DNA of 64,000 bases from Komagataeibacter oboediens. Its GTDB lineage: Bacteria; Pseudomonadota; Alphaproteobacteria; Acetobacterales; Acetobacteraceae. A model generated the notes under the pieces. It did no database searches. It had not been told where the DNA came from and saw only the letters and a list, made by a program, of their open reading frames with translations. The stretch spans positions 1 through 64,000 of the forward strand of contig NZ_NKTX01000009.1 in the NCBI RefSeq assembly GCF_003207815.1, read 5' to 3'. Shown here one piece after another: positions 7,231-16,087 of this stretch. The position numbers and the translations under genes are program-made. The stretch's first letter is position 1. The number at the start of each line of letters is the position of its first letter.

Positions 7231-8459
7231 GTCGCATGTCCTTGCCACATCGGATTGTAGGGAAACTCAGTCCCAACACAATGGACCGCTACCTGCTGCG
7301 TCAGGTCGTGCCGCCCTTTGCCATTGCGCTGGGCGTGGTCATGGCGGCCCTGCTGCTGGAGCGGCTGCTGGTCCTGTTCGACCTGCTGGCGGCCAATGGC
7401 AGTTCGATGAAAACCTTCGTCGCGCTGCTCAGCGATCTCGTACCCCATTATCTGGGCCTGGCGCTGCCTGCCGCCATGTGCGTCAGCGTATTTTCCGTGA
7501 TCCGGCGCATGAGCGCCAACCATGAAATCGACGCGCTGACCGCGGGCGGGGTGTCGATCTTCCGCATATGCCAGCCCTTTGTCCTGACGGGGGCCATATT
7601 CGGCCTGCTGGCCTTTTCGCTGTATGGGTTCATACAGCCATACGCGCGTTACGATTACCGCTCGGCCTTCTATTTCGCCAGCCATGCGGGCTGGACGCCG
7701 CATCTGCAGTCCAAGATGTTCGCGGAATCGGACAATATCCTGCTGACGGCGGAAACGGTCGATCACGCCGGATCGCGCCTGTGGAATGTCTTTATCCGCG
7801 ACCAGACGGACAAGGCGCATGTCCGCCTTATTTCTGCACAGAAAGGATATATCTATATCCCCGCGGATGGTTCGAAGATACGCCTTGACCTGGTCGATGG
7901 CACGATCGTGACGGACAGCGCCGACAAGTCTCCCTCCATTACGGAGTTCACGCGTACCACCCGCCTCATCTCGCCCGAAGCCAAGCTGGATGACGAAGCC
8001 TATCGCCGCCGTGGTGAAACAGAACGTGAACTGACCGTGCCGGAGCTGTATTACGGCATACGGCACGGCAACCCGTCCATCAGCCATTCCTACATGATTG
8101 CCGAACTGCATTTCCGTCTGGCCCGTACGGCGGCGATCCCGTTCATCCCCATCCTTGCCTGTGCACTGGCCGGCGTGCGCAAGCGGCAGAAGGGCAACCC
8201 CGGCCTTGCCATCGCCGCGATCACGCTGGTCGGCTTTGACCATACGCTGCAGATGGGAATGAGTTTTGTCGCCAACATGCATACGTCCCCGCTGCTGGTG
8301 ATCTGGCTGCCCACGCTGGCATTCGCCGTGATCTGCGTCTGCATGCTGATCCATCAGGCAGGTGGCATCCGTGTCCTGCTGACCCGTGGTCCCGCCCTGC
8401 CGCCGCGCGAACTGTCGGCCGATGGGCTCCCGCGCCGCATTACGGAAGCCGGAGCATGA
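7227..8459 (+). CDS. LptF/YjgP-family permease, probably sphingolipid-locus paralogue
   Basis: LptF/LptG-family integral membrane protein, 410 aa. It has N-terminal membrane segments beginning near MDRYLLRQ, a large periplasmic beta-jellyroll insertion in the middle, and three C-terminal segments. LptF and LptG form the transmembrane part of the ABC exporter that extracts LPS from the inner membrane, with LptB as ATPase. I chose ATG 7227 because it forms an ATGA overlap with the upstream stop; the ATG at 7281 is the alternative. The usual neighbours (lptD, surA, pdxA, pepA) are absent and lipid-modifying genes surround it, so a second, dedicated exporter is possible. Confidence 0.82.
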   Translation: MSRMSLPHRIVGKLSPNTMDRYLLRQVVPPFAIALGVVMAALLLERLLVLFDLLAANGSSMKTFVALLSDLVPHYLGLALPAAMCVSVFSVIRRMSANHEIDALTAGGVSIFRICQPFVLTGAIFGLLAFSLYGFIQPYARYDYRSAFYFASHAGWTPHLQSKMFAESDNILLTAETVDHAGSRLWNVFIRDQTDKAHVRLISAQKGYIYIPADGSKIRLDLVDGTIVTDSADKSPSITEFTRTTRLISPEAKLDDEAYRRRGETERELTVPELYYGIRHGNPSISHSYMIAELHFRLARTAAIPFIPILACALAGVRKRQKGNPGLAIAAITLVGFDHTLQMGMSFVANMHTSPLLVIWLPTLAFAVICVCMLIHQAGGIRVLLTRGPALPPRELSADGLPRRITEAGA

Positions 8460-9565
8460 AATTCCGGCTACGCCTGGCCAGCGGCACGGTCCTGCTGGGC
8501 TACCTGTCGCGTGAACTGCTGTCCAAGGTGATGACAACCACCATTATCGTGGTGGCACTTATGGAAATCCTGGCGCTGCTGGAGCAGGTGACGGAAATCA
8601 TGCACCGCCACCTTGGCCTGACGGGGGTGCTGTACTACGCGGTGATGCATATGCCGCTGCTGTTTGGCAACGCCATGCCCATTGCCGTGCTGATCGGCAC
8701 GCTGCTGACGCTGCTGCAACTGACTACGTCGAACGAGATTTCGATCATGCGCGCAGCCGGCCTGTCCACGCCGGGACTGATCAAGCTGCTGCTGCCCACT
8801 GTCATCGCCCTGGGCGTTCTGTGCGGCATTGTCGATGACCAGGTCACCCCCAGAACGGAACAGGCCCTGGCGCAATGGTGGAACGCCACGTCCCCCAATG
8901 CGCCGAACGACTGGCACAACTACTGGATCAGGGCGAACAATGACCTGATAAACGTAAACTTTCTCAGTGCTGGCGGCGCGATGATGAAGCAGGTGACCGT
9001 CTATCACCGCGATCACCGCAACCTGCTGCAGAAAGTCACGACGCTGGCTGATGTGCACTATATTCACGGTCGCTGGTATGGTACGCCGACCCGCATCCTC
9101 AGCGTGGTCAGCCCCACGCGCGTGGACCTGCTGGATACCCCGCCCGGGCAGAGCATACGTCTGGACTGGCCTGCGTCCCTGACGCCGGGATACCTCATCC
9201 AGTTGACGGTCAGCTATACACAGTCCATCAACACAATGCTGGAGGAACAGCGCGGCGCGCTGCCTTCCAGCCAGTCCCCGTCCTTTTTCCTGACGGAAAT
9301 ACTGGGACGCATCATGTTACCCGTGACGTTCACGGTAATGCTGTTACTGGCCGTGCCGGTGGTCTATATCCCACCGCGGGCCGGAACGCGCAGTTGGCTG
9401 CCAATCTGGTGTCTGGGCGCGGGCCTGCTATTTATCGTATTTCAGGGGCTATTGCGCGCACTGGGAAATGCGGGAACATTGCCCTCGCTTATGGCGATAT
9501 TCGTCGGGATCCTGATTTTCATCCTTGGCGTCATCACCGTGCTACTGAGGATCGAAGAGCGATGA
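8456..9565 (+). CDS. LptG/YjgQ-family permease, partner of the preceding gene
   Basis: Second LptF/LptG-family permease, 369 aa, with the same architecture: an N-terminal membrane helix bundle (starting around YLSRELLSKVMTTT), a periplasmic domain at about residues 140-260, and C-terminal helices ending in a hydrophobic run before RIEER. Its ATG lies in an ATGA overlap with the LptF-like gene, so the two subunits should be made in equal amounts. No LptB-type ATPase is encoded in the window; such a pair would have to share the housekeeping LptB. Whether the cargo is LPS or the sphingolipid made by the neighbours is undecided. Confidence 0.82.
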   Translation: MKFRLRLASGTVLLGYLSRELLSKVMTTTIIVVALMEILALLEQVTEIMHRHLGLTGVLYYAVMHMPLLFGNAMPIAVLIGTLLTLLQLTTSNEISIMRAAGLSTPGLIKLLLPTVIALGVLCGIVDDQVTPRTEQALAQWWNATSPNAPNDWHNYWIRANNDLINVNFLSAGGAMMKQVTVYHRDHRNLLQKVTTLADVHYIHGRWYGTPTRILSVVSPTRVDLLDTPPGQSIRLDWPASLTPGYLIQLTVSYTQSINTMLEEQRGALPSSQSPSFFLTEILGRIMLPVTFTVMLLLAVPVVYIPPRAGTRSWLPIWCLGAGLLFIVFQGLLRALGNAGTLPSLMAIFVGILIFILGVITVLLRIEER

Positions 9566-10344
9566 TTACGAATACCCTCAAAAACAGTTCCATCCGAACA
9601 GGACGCAGTTTCGACCTGGGCAAGATGAACCTGCGTCAGCTCTGGATTGCCTACCTGACCTACCCCACCATCCTGCTGTATTTTGCGCTGGCAATCGCCA
9701 GTTATGCGTTGATGGTCTATAATTTCACGTCGCTGGCACCGGTTGCGATCAGCATAGTGTCCGTCATACTGGTCTACCCGCTGGTGTGGTACGCCATTCA
9801 TCGCTTCATCCTGCATGGACGGTTTCTCTATCGCATGAAATGGAGCGCCACGCTGTGGAAGCGCATCCACTTCGATCACCACCAGGATCCCCACCTGCTT
9901 GATGTGCTGTTCGGTTCCCCGCTGAACACCATTCCCACGATCGCCATCGTCACCATTCCCATCGGTTATGCCATTGGCGGCACGGCAGGGGCGGCGGCGG
10001 CCTTTGGCGCGGGGCTGACCATTACGTGCATCTATGAATTCTTCCACTGCATCCAGCACCTGAACTACAAGCCGCGTATGGGCTGGATCCAGCGGATGAA
10101 GCAGCGCCACGTACTGCATCACTTCCATAACGAAAACGGCAATTACGGCATTACCAGCTTTGTGGCGGACCGCCTGTTCCGTAGCTATTACACCGATGCC
10201 CGTGGGTGCCCCCGCAGCCCGACGGTGTTCAACCTTGGTTATGACGTGAAAGAGGCCAAGCAGTATCCATGGGTAATGGAGGAAACCGGTTCCCCCCCGC
10301 GTGACCGGCCTGATGGCGCAAACACCATCCGTAACGCGGCGTGA
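9562..10344 (+). CDS. Sterol desaturase/fatty acid hydroxylase-family di-iron enzyme
   Basis: Membrane di-iron oxygenase of 260 aa with four hydrophobic stretches and the His clusters of the family: HRFILH (80-85), HFDHH (103-107), HCIQH (162-166) and HVLHHFH (183-189). Such enzymes hydroxylate sphingoid bases at C4 or N-acyl chains at C2. Acetic acid bacteria are reported to make ceramides with 2-hydroxyacyl chains, so a lipid 2- or 4-hydroxylase is a reasonable inference. Its start is in an ATGA overlap with the LptG-like gene and its stop overlaps the next start (GTGA). Confidence 0.8.
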   Translation: MITNTLKNSSIRTGRSFDLGKMNLRQLWIAYLTYPTILLYFALAIASYALMVYNFTSLAPVAISIVSVILVYPLVWYAIHRFILHGRFLYRMKWSATLWKRIHFDHHQDPHLLDVLFGSPLNTIPTIAIVTIPIGYAIGGTAGAAAAFGAGLTITCIYEFFHCIQHLNYKPRMGWIQRMKQRHVLHHFHNENGNYGITSFVADRLFRSYYTDARGCPRSPTVFNLGYDVKEAKQYPWVMEETGSPPRDRPDGANTIRNAA

Positions 10345-11120
10345 ACGCGCAGATGGGACTGAATGTTCTCATACTGGCGGGCAGTCGGCCGGGTCGTCCC
10401 GACCCCATGGCGCAGGCGGCAGGGATTTCCCACAAGGCCATGCTGCCGGTATGCGGCATTCCCATGATCAATCGGGTCATTAGGGCCCTGCAGGCGGTCG
10501 AAGGCATCGGCAGGATTGCCGTCTGTATCGAACGGCCTGAGGTGCTCTCCGGTGCCGTCCCGGACAATGTGACCTTCATTCCCCCCGCAGCAGGCCCCAG
10601 CGCCAGTGTCATGCGGGCGCTGGACACGCTGGGCACGCCCCTGCTGGTCACCACTGCCGACCATGCCCTGCTGCAACCAGGCTGGGTCCACGCCTTCGTG
10701 CAGGGGGCGCAGGACAGTGGCTGTGACGTCGCCGCCGGAATCGCGATGGAGCCGGATATCCTGCGCGATGTGCCAGGCACCAGACGCACCATGATCCGGC
10801 TGGCGGATGGCGCGTTTTCGGGCTGCAACATGTTCCTGTTCCGTACGCCGGCCGCCGGTGGCGTAATCCGGCTGTGGCAGAAACTGGAAGCCGACCGCAA
10901 GCACCCGTTCAGGATGGCGCGCACCCTGGGGGCGGGAATCCTGCTGCGGTTCGTCCTTCGTCGCCTGACGCGGGCAGATGTCTGCCGACGCATCGGGCAA
11001 CTGTCACATGCGCGGGTCGTCATGGTTCCACTGCCGGACGGGCGTGCCGCGGTCGATGTGGATAAACCCGCCGACCTGGAACTGGTGACCCGGCTGCTCT
11101 CCGCCCCCCCGGCCGCCTGA
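10341..11120 (+). CDS. MobA-like NTP transferase domain protein
   Basis: A 259-aa protein of the NTP_transf_3 (MobA/LicC-like) superfamily. The N-terminus carries a variant nucleotide-binding loop (LILAGSRPGRPDP), then HKAMLPVCGIPMINRV with the conserved Lys. TTADHALL supplies a metal-binding Asp, and PDGRAAVDVDKPADLELV is typical of the C-terminal end. Relatives transfer a nucleotide to a sugar phosphate or phospho-alcohol. In this setting it could activate a headgroup for a sphingolipid, but no substrate can be assigned. GTG 10341 overlaps the previous stop (GTGA); the ATG at 10353 is a possible alternative start. Confidence 0.65.
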   Translation: MNAQMGLNVLILAGSRPGRPDPMAQAAGISHKAMLPVCGIPMINRVIRALQAVEGIGRIAVCIERPEVLSGAVPDNVTFIPPAAGPSASVMRALDTLGTPLLVTTADHALLQPGWVHAFVQGAQDSGCDVAAGIAMEPDILRDVPGTRRTMIRLADGAFSGCNMFLFRTPAAGGVIRLWQKLEADRKHPFRMARTLGAGILLRFVLRRLTRADVCRRIGQLSHARVVMVPLPDGRAAVDVDKPADLELVTRLLSAPPAA

Positions 11121-11136
11121 CCGGTCCGGACGGCCC

Positions 11137-11637
11137 ATGCCCCGCCCGCCCGCGCCACAGGTCCAGTCCGCCATCCGCACCGGCGCAAACCGGATGTGCA
11201 GGCTGCATGGCTGGGCGGTGCTGCATGAATTCAGCCTGCCGGACCGCAGGCGCGCCGATATCATGGCCCTGACGCCCAAAGGCCATTTCATCTGTATCGA
11301 GATCAAATCCGGACTGCCCGATTTCCGTGCCGACCAGAAATGGCAGGATTACGTGCAGTGGTGCGACCAGATGTATTTTGCCGTCAATCAGGACTTTCCC
11401 CAGGCCGTTCTGCCACAGGACACCGGCCTGATCATGGCCGCGACGGATCACGGCGTGGACGGGATGGCTGCCTGTGTTGACTGTGCCATCCTCCGTCCCT
11501 CCCCGCTGGCCACGCTGGCCCCTGCGCGACGAAAGCAACTTACGTTACAGTTTGCCATGCAGGCCGCTGAACGGTTAGGCAGGATGGAAACGCCCCAAGT
11601 GGACCGCGCGGTGAAAACGGCGTTACGCGTGGACTAG
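11137..11637 (+). CDS. mmcB: MmcB-family DNA repair protein
   Basis: Small protein (166 aa) with a PD-(D/E)xK-type core: Asp41 in RADIMAL and Glu55/Lys57 in CIEIKSGLPDFRADQKW, followed by QWCDQMYFAV and GLIMA. This matches the MmcB family, reported as mitomycin-C-related repair proteins of alphaproteobacteria. It starts 16 bases after the NTP transferase gene on the same strand and is followed 30 bases later by the phosphatase gene, so it may share the transcript without a role in lipid chemistry. Confidence 0.78.
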   Translation: MPRPPAPQVQSAIRTGANRMCRLHGWAVLHEFSLPDRRRADIMALTPKGHFICIEIKSGLPDFRADQKWQDYVQWCDQMYFAVNQDFPQAVLPQDTGLIMAATDHGVDGMAACVDCAILRPSPLATLAPARRKQLTLQFAMQAAERLGRMETPQVDRAVKTALRVD

Positions 11638-11667
11638 GATTTTCATACCCCAAAAGAAAGCTACCCC

Positions 11668-12456
11668 ATGACACAGGCCATTCTGACCCGTTTTGAAGCC
11701 GCCCGCTCGGTGGTACGTGATGCCGCGGACCTCGCCATGAAAATGCGCCCGGCGCCCGGCGGCCCCAAGGGCACGCAGAAAAGCGCGCAGGACTGGCTGA
11801 CGGAAACCGACGGCGCGGTGGAGGCCTTCATATCCGAACGAATCGGCATGCTGTTCCCCGAAGACGGCTTCCAGGGCGAGGAGGAAGGTCGCACCCGCAC
11901 CGGCACCCTGCGCTGGGTGGTGGACCCGATTGATGGCACATCCAATTACGCGCGCGGTCGCAACCGATGGTGCATCTCGCTCGGCCTGATGGATGGCGAC
12001 ATGCCTGTTGCCGGCATTATCGAAGCCCCCATGCTGGGCGAAACCTATACGGCGGTGCGTGGGCATGGCGCGTTCCTCAACGGTCAGCGCATCCATGCAT
12101 CCCCGGTTACCGACACCGCATCCTCCCTGATCGAGATGGGATGGAGCAACCGCGTGCCCCCCGGCGTATTCCAGCAGAAGATCGACGCGATCCTGAACCT
12201 TGGCGCCATGCCGCGGTCGGGCGGGTCCGGTGCCATCGCCCTGGCAGAAGTCGCGTGCGGGCGTCAGGACGGGTATCTGGAAATCTGCATCAACCTGTGG
12301 GATGTGGCCGCGGCCCTCGTGCTGCTGGATGAAGCCGGGGCGCGTGTATCGCCCTTCCTGCGCGACGGCGGACTGACGGGAGGCGTCTGTATTCTGGCAG
12401 CCGCACCGGGCATTGCCGATGCACTGTCGAACGCAGTCGGGGTCTCCCTTAAATAA
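11668..12456 (+). CDS. Inositol monophosphatase family protein
   Basis: Mg-dependent phosphatase of the IMPase/FBPase superfamily, 262 aa. Metal-binding motifs are intact: GEEEG at 70-74, DPIDGTSNY at 86-94 and the C-terminal INLWDVAAA. Substrates in the family include inositol-1-phosphate, histidinol phosphate, 3'-phosphoadenosine phosphate and sugar phosphates, and the sequence alone does not separate them. Being last in the lipid locus makes a headgroup-related phosphate conceivable; a housekeeping role is equally possible. AAAGAAAG lies just upstream of the ATG. Confidence 0.8.
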   Translation: MTQAILTRFEAARSVVRDAADLAMKMRPAPGGPKGTQKSAQDWLTETDGAVEAFISERIGMLFPEDGFQGEEEGRTRTGTLRWVVDPIDGTSNYARGRNRWCISLGLMDGDMPVAGIIEAPMLGETYTAVRGHGAFLNGQRIHASPVTDTASSLIEMGWSNRVPPGVFQQKIDAILNLGAMPRSGGSGAIALAEVACGRQDGYLEICINLWDVAAALVLLDEAGARVSPFLRDGGLTGGVCILAAAPGIADALSNAVGVSLK

Positions 12457-12582
12457 CCGCAATATATGGCTGTATCGTGCCACATGGGCTTGCCTTATGG
12501 ACCATGATTCAGCCATGAAAACGGACCACTCCAAGGCACGGGCCGTTTTGGTGGATCTGCCGTTACGAATCGGAAAGGGAGC

Positions 12583-13404
12583 ATGGGTTTGCACAAGTTT
12601 CATCTCATCAGGACATCACTCGCCACCCTGGCCCTGATGATACCGCTGCACACGGCCATGGCCGCCAGCATGGAAGAAGAACAGAGCCTGGTGGACCGCG
12701 CCACCTTGACCGTTCGTGACATGTTTTCCACCGCAACTGCAGGCAGCAAGGTGACCCGTTACCTTGCCGAAGCGCGCGGGGTCATTGTCTGCCCGTCCGT
12801 CTTCCGTATGTCGATCGCCTTTGGCGGCGGCGGGGGGGGCTGTGTTTTCCTGACGCGTGATGCGCATGGATCATGGTCCGACCCGGCGTTCTACCGTATG
12901 TCGTCGGCCAATTTCGGCCTCCAGCTGGGCATGCAGGATGTCGAGGTCATGCTGTTCGTCATGACTGACGATGGCGTGCAGTCCCTGCTGGACAGCCAGA
13001 TGAAGCTGAGCGCGGATGTCGGCACGTCATTCGCGTCCTCCGGGTCCGGACTGGAAAGCGGCACGGCGGGCGAGCACAATACCAGCATCAAGGGCGTACA
13101 GAAATCCAAGGGGCTGTTTGCCGGTGCGGCCCTTGGCGGGTCCAAGATGCGGGTCAACAGTGCCGCCAACCGGGCCTATTACAACCAGATTGTCGGGCCG
13201 GAAGATATCGTGGTCTCCATGCGCGTCAACAACTCCGGCGCGGACCCGCTGCGCTCTGCCCTGAGTGAAGTCCTGACCACGGCCCAGAGCCGCCCGGACA
13301 AGACCAGCGGCCAGACCACCACCACGAATACCACCACCCAGACACAGCCTGTCGCCACGGCCCCGTCCGGATCGGTCAGCAGCCAGAGCCTGCCGCCCCA
13401 GTAA
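12583..13404 (+). CDS. SYLF/Ysc84-domain lipid-binding protein, exported
   Basis: A 273-aa protein with a signal peptide (cleavage probable after ALMIPLHTAMA), then a SYLF domain: RGVIVCPSVFRMSIAFGGGGG, GSWSDPAFYRMSSANFGLQLG, VEVMLFVMTDDGVQSLL, and a KGLFAGAALGGS segment. SYLF domains bind phosphoinositides in eukaryotes; the bacterial role is unclear. The C-terminal 40 residues are a Thr/Ser/Gln-rich low-complexity tail. GAAAGGGA precedes the ATG. It is monocistronic and convergent with mltG. Confidence 0.8.
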   Translation: MGLHKFHLIRTSLATLALMIPLHTAMAASMEEEQSLVDRATLTVRDMFSTATAGSKVTRYLAEARGVIVCPSVFRMSIAFGGGGGGCVFLTRDAHGSWSDPAFYRMSSANFGLQLGMQDVEVMLFVMTDDGVQSLLDSQMKLSADVGTSFASSGSGLESGTAGEHNTSIKGVQKSKGLFAGAALGGSKMRVNSAANRAYYNQIVGPEDIVVSMRVNNSGADPLRSALSEVLTTAQSRPDKTSGQTTTTNTTTQTQPVATAPSGSVSSQSLPPQ

Positions 13405-13426
13405 CAGCCATCGCAATAGCCAGACA

Positions 13427-13445
13427 GCCCCCCTTACCGGGGGGC
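13427..13445. terminator. Hairpin between convergent SYLF and mltG genes
   Basis: GCCCCCC, loop TTACC, GGGGGGC: a seven-pair G/C stem located between the convergent stops and overlapping the last codons of mltG. There is no clear T-run on either side, so termination in both directions is likely but not certain. Confidence 0.4.
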
Positions 13446-14432
13446 AACTGCCTGCACACGCCTGCCGGCCCGATATGCGGATACATTGCGGTTATGATCC
13501 CCCAGCGTCGCCGCAAAATCGTGGCCACCTTGGCCGTTCGCCACAAAATACAACTGATCACCAGGCGCCGGGTGGGCTGCCGCCTGTAGCGCAGCCTGCC
13601 CCGGTGAACAGATGGGCCCCGGCGGCAACCCCGCAATCACATACGTATTATAAGCCGTAGGCTGCATAAGGTCGGCATGTGACAGGGCATGGCCCAATGG
13701 TCCGGCCCCCTGATTCAGCCCATACACCACGGTCGGGTCGGATTGCAGTTTCATGCCCTGATGCAGGCGGTTCAGGAATACGCGCGCCACCATTGGTCGT
13801 TCCGCCGGGTTTCCTGTCTCCCGTTCGATCATGGATGCCAGAACCAGCAGGTCCTGGCGGTTCATGATGGTGGGGTCCACGTCCCGCCCCTCCCATGCCT
13901 GATCCAGCGCACGATCCATGGCATGCTGCATGCGGGACAGCATCTGCGCCCGCGGCATGCCCCATTCATAATCATAGGTCAGCGGCATGACCGACCCTTC
14001 AGCAGGAAACGGAAAGCTGCCATCCATATACGGTGCATGTTCCAGCAGGTTTGCAATCTGGATCGCGGACAGGCCTTCGGGCACCGTCAGCCTGTGCACC
14101 ACCGGCCTGCCATGACGCAGCACGAACAACGTCTGCTGTATGGACGCATGAGCGGGGAAAACCAGTTCGGCAGCATGAAATGCCCCATCCACGCGGGTCA
14201 GGGCCGTTGCGGCTTCAAACACGTTCCGGGTCAGCACCCCGGTATCCAGAACGCCCGCCTGCTGCAATGTCAGCAGGACCTGTTCCGTGCCACCGTGCGG
14301 AATGACGACCGTACGCTCTTCAATCAGGGGACCGGGGGCTTCATACTGTCGCACCCCGACAAAGACGATACCCAGAGCAGACACGACCAGCACCAGAAAT
14401 ACCAGTCCAAGTGCAGCCAGAACCCTGCGCAC
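13434..14432 (-). CDS. mltG: Endolytic murein transglycosylase MltG
   Basis: YceG/MltG family, 332 aa. It cleaves nascent glycan strands in the periplasm and is thought to set glycan length. Seen: one N-terminal membrane anchor (about 4-27), a LysM-like part, then the catalytic domain with the Glu in LASMIERETGNPAERP and the signature LQSDPTVVYG and YNTYVIAGLPPGPICSPG. It follows fabF, as in many alphaproteobacteria, but a strong terminator lies between them, so it may rely on readthrough or its own promoter. Confidence 0.92.
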   Translation of the reverse strand: MRRVLAALGLVFLVLVVSALGIVFVGVRQYEAPGPLIEERTVVIPHGGTEQVLLTLQQAGVLDTGVLTRNVFEAATALTRVDGAFHAAELVFPAHASIQQTLFVLRHGRPVVHRLTVPEGLSAIQIANLLEHAPYMDGSFPFPAEGSVMPLTYDYEWGMPRAQMLSRMQHAMDRALDQAWEGRDVDPTIMNRQDLLVLASMIERETGNPAERPMVARVFLNRLHQGMKLQSDPTVVYGLNQGAGPLGHALSHADLMQPTAYNTYVIAGLPPGPICSPGQAALQAAAHPAPGDQLYFVANGQGGHDFAATLGDHNRNVSAYRAGRRVQAVAPR

Positions 14433-14465
14433 GCCCTCTCCTTACTCCTGAGATGTTCCTGAAAT

Positions 14466-14489
14466 GAAAAGGGCGCCTGCAGGCGCCCC
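14466..14489 (-). terminator. Rho-independent terminator downstream of fabF
   Basis: On the minus strand a near-perfect GC palindrome (GGGCGCC, TGCA, GGCGCCC) is followed at once by TTTTCATTTC. This is a textbook intrinsic terminator at the end of the fabD-fabG-acpP-fabF unit. Confidence 0.75.
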
Positions 14490-14493
14490 GGTT

Positions 14494-15777
14494 TCACACG
14501 CCGCGCAGGATCACGCTGGCATTGGTTCCGCCAAACCCGAAACTGTTGGACAGGATCGTATCGATCCTGCGTTCCTGTGCCGTGTGCGCAATCCGGTCGA
14601 TCACGCTTTCACGCGACGGATTATCCAGATTGAGCGTTGGCGGCGCGACATTGTCGCGAATGGCCAGGATGGAATAGATCGCTTCCACAGCACCAGCCGC
14701 TCCCAGAAGGTGCCCCGTGGCAGATTTGGTGGACGACATGGCCAGATTGCGCGCGTCATCACCAAACAGGCGTTCAACCGCGTCAAGTTCCAGGTCATCG
14801 GCCATGGTTGATGTGCCATGGGCGTTGACATACTGGATATCAGCAGGCGTCAGGCCCGCGCTGCGCATGGCGTTCTGCATGGCGCGGAAGGCACCTTCAT
14901 GCCCTGCTGCCGGGGCCGTGATATGGTGCGCGTCACCAGACATACCGTAGCCGATGACCTCGGCATAGATCTTGGCGCCACGAGCCTTGGCGTGTTCGTA
15001 TTCTTCCAGCACCACGATACCGGCACCTTCACCCATCACGAAACCGTCGCGGTCACGGTCCCACGGACGGGATGCCTTTTCCGGGGTATCGTTAAAATGG
15101 GTGGACAGCGCCTTGGCGGAGCAGAAACCCGCAATGCCCAGAGGGCACACGGCGGCTTCGGCGCCACCGGCAACCATGACGTCCGCATCCCCCAGCATGA
15201 TCATGCGGGCCGCGTCGCCAATGGCATGCACACCCGTGGCGCAGGCCGTAACAACCGAATGGTTCGGTCCCTTGAATCCGTATTTGATGGAGACATGCCC
15301 CGAGACCAGATTGATCAGGGCGGACGGAATGAAGAAAGGCGACAGGCGACGCGCCCGCCCTTCCTTCACCGTCACGGATGCCTCGTAAATGGTCTGTAGA
15401 CCACCGATACCCGCGCCAATCATGACGCCGGTGCGGCAGCGGTCTTCTTCCGATTCCGGCTTCCAGCCCGAATCCTCGACCGCCTCGGTCGCGGCGACAA
15501 GACCAAGATGGATGAAACGATCCATCTTTTTCTGGTCCTTGACCGGTACCCAGTCCGAAAGGGTCAGGCCGCCACTTTCCGTTGGCCCCGCGGGCACTTC
15601 ACCCGCAACCTGTGCCGGCAGGTCGGACGCGTCGAACGAAGAAATGCGGCCAAAGCCGTTTTCCCCGGCCACAAGGCGTGACCAGTTCCGCTCCACACCC
15701 AGTCCGAGAGGGCTGACAATGCCCATACCGGTTACGACAACGCGCCGCTGTCCAGACGTTAATCCGGTAGACTGCAT
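14494..15777 (-). CDS. fabF: 3-oxoacyl-ACP synthase II (FabF)
   Basis: Condensing enzyme of type II fatty acid synthesis, 427 aa. It elongates acyl-ACP with malonyl-ACP. Seen: active-site Cys179 in TACATGVHA, His in NAHGTST, and His plus Lys context in SATGHLLGAAG; VVVTGMGIVSPLG lies at the N-terminus. ATG 15777 was preferred over the TTG one codon earlier; AGGAG/AGGA motifs lie upstream. It is the last gene before the terminator and is separated by 70 bases from acpP. Confidence 0.94.
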   Translation of the reverse strand: MQSTGLTSGQRRVVVTGMGIVSPLGLGVERNWSRLVAGENGFGRISSFDASDLPAQVAGEVPAGPTESGGLTLSDWVPVKDQKKMDRFIHLGLVAATEAVEDSGWKPESEEDRCRTGVMIGAGIGGLQTIYEASVTVKEGRARRLSPFFIPSALINLVSGHVSIKYGFKGPNHSVVTACATGVHAIGDAARMIMLGDADVMVAGGAEAAVCPLGIAGFCSAKALSTHFNDTPEKASRPWDRDRDGFVMGEGAGIVVLEEYEHAKARGAKIYAEVIGYGMSGDAHHITAPAAGHEGAFRAMQNAMRSAGLTPADIQYVNAHGTSTMADDLELDAVERLFGDDARNLAMSSTKSATGHLLGAAGAVEAIYSILAIRDNVAPPTLNLDNPSRESVIDRIAHTAQERRIDTILSNSFGFGGTNASVILRGV

Positions 15778-15847
15778 CAACCCGTCCTGCTCCTGAAAGT
15801 AACGATACCTGACTGAATTCGTGTAATTATGATCGGAAACAGACCGA

Positions 15848-16087
15848 TCAGGCAGCTTTCTGCTTCTCGATGTAGTCGATCGCGTCCTTCACGGTCGTGA
15901 TCTTTTCGGCTGCGTCTTCGGGGATCTCGACGCTGAACGCTTCCTCAAACGCCATGACCAGTTCAACCGTGTCCAGGCTGTCCGCGCCCAGATCATCGAT
16001 GAAAGAGGCGTCGGGGGTAACCTTGCTTTCGTCCACACCAAGGTGCTCGACTACGATCTTCTTAACCTTATCGGCGATTTCGCTCAT
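15848..16087 (-). CDS. acpP: Acyl carrier protein (housekeeping)
   Basis: Canonical AcpP, 79 aa, with the phosphopantetheine Ser37 in [19 protein letters not shown] 16087 gives the standard N-terminus [10 protein letters not shown], with AGGAAG ten bases upstream; the open frame extends further upstream but is not coding. An inverted repeat (TGATCGG/CCGATCA, 15830-15850) overlaps the stop codon and may stabilise or pause the message. The 257 bases between acpP and fabG hold only a weak hairpin (GACAGC/GCTGTC, 16276-16290) and probably an acpP promoter. Confidence 0.96.
   Translation of the reverse strand: MSEIADKVKKIVVEHLGVDESKVTPDASFIDDLGADSLDTVELVMAFEEAFSVEIPEDAAEKITTVKDAIDYIEKQKAA

Noticed and set aside
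13289-13404. Thr/Ser/Gln-rich end of the SYLF protein as a separate gene or frameshift
   Set aside because: The frame is continuous and the tail is simple low-complexity sequence before a normal stop.
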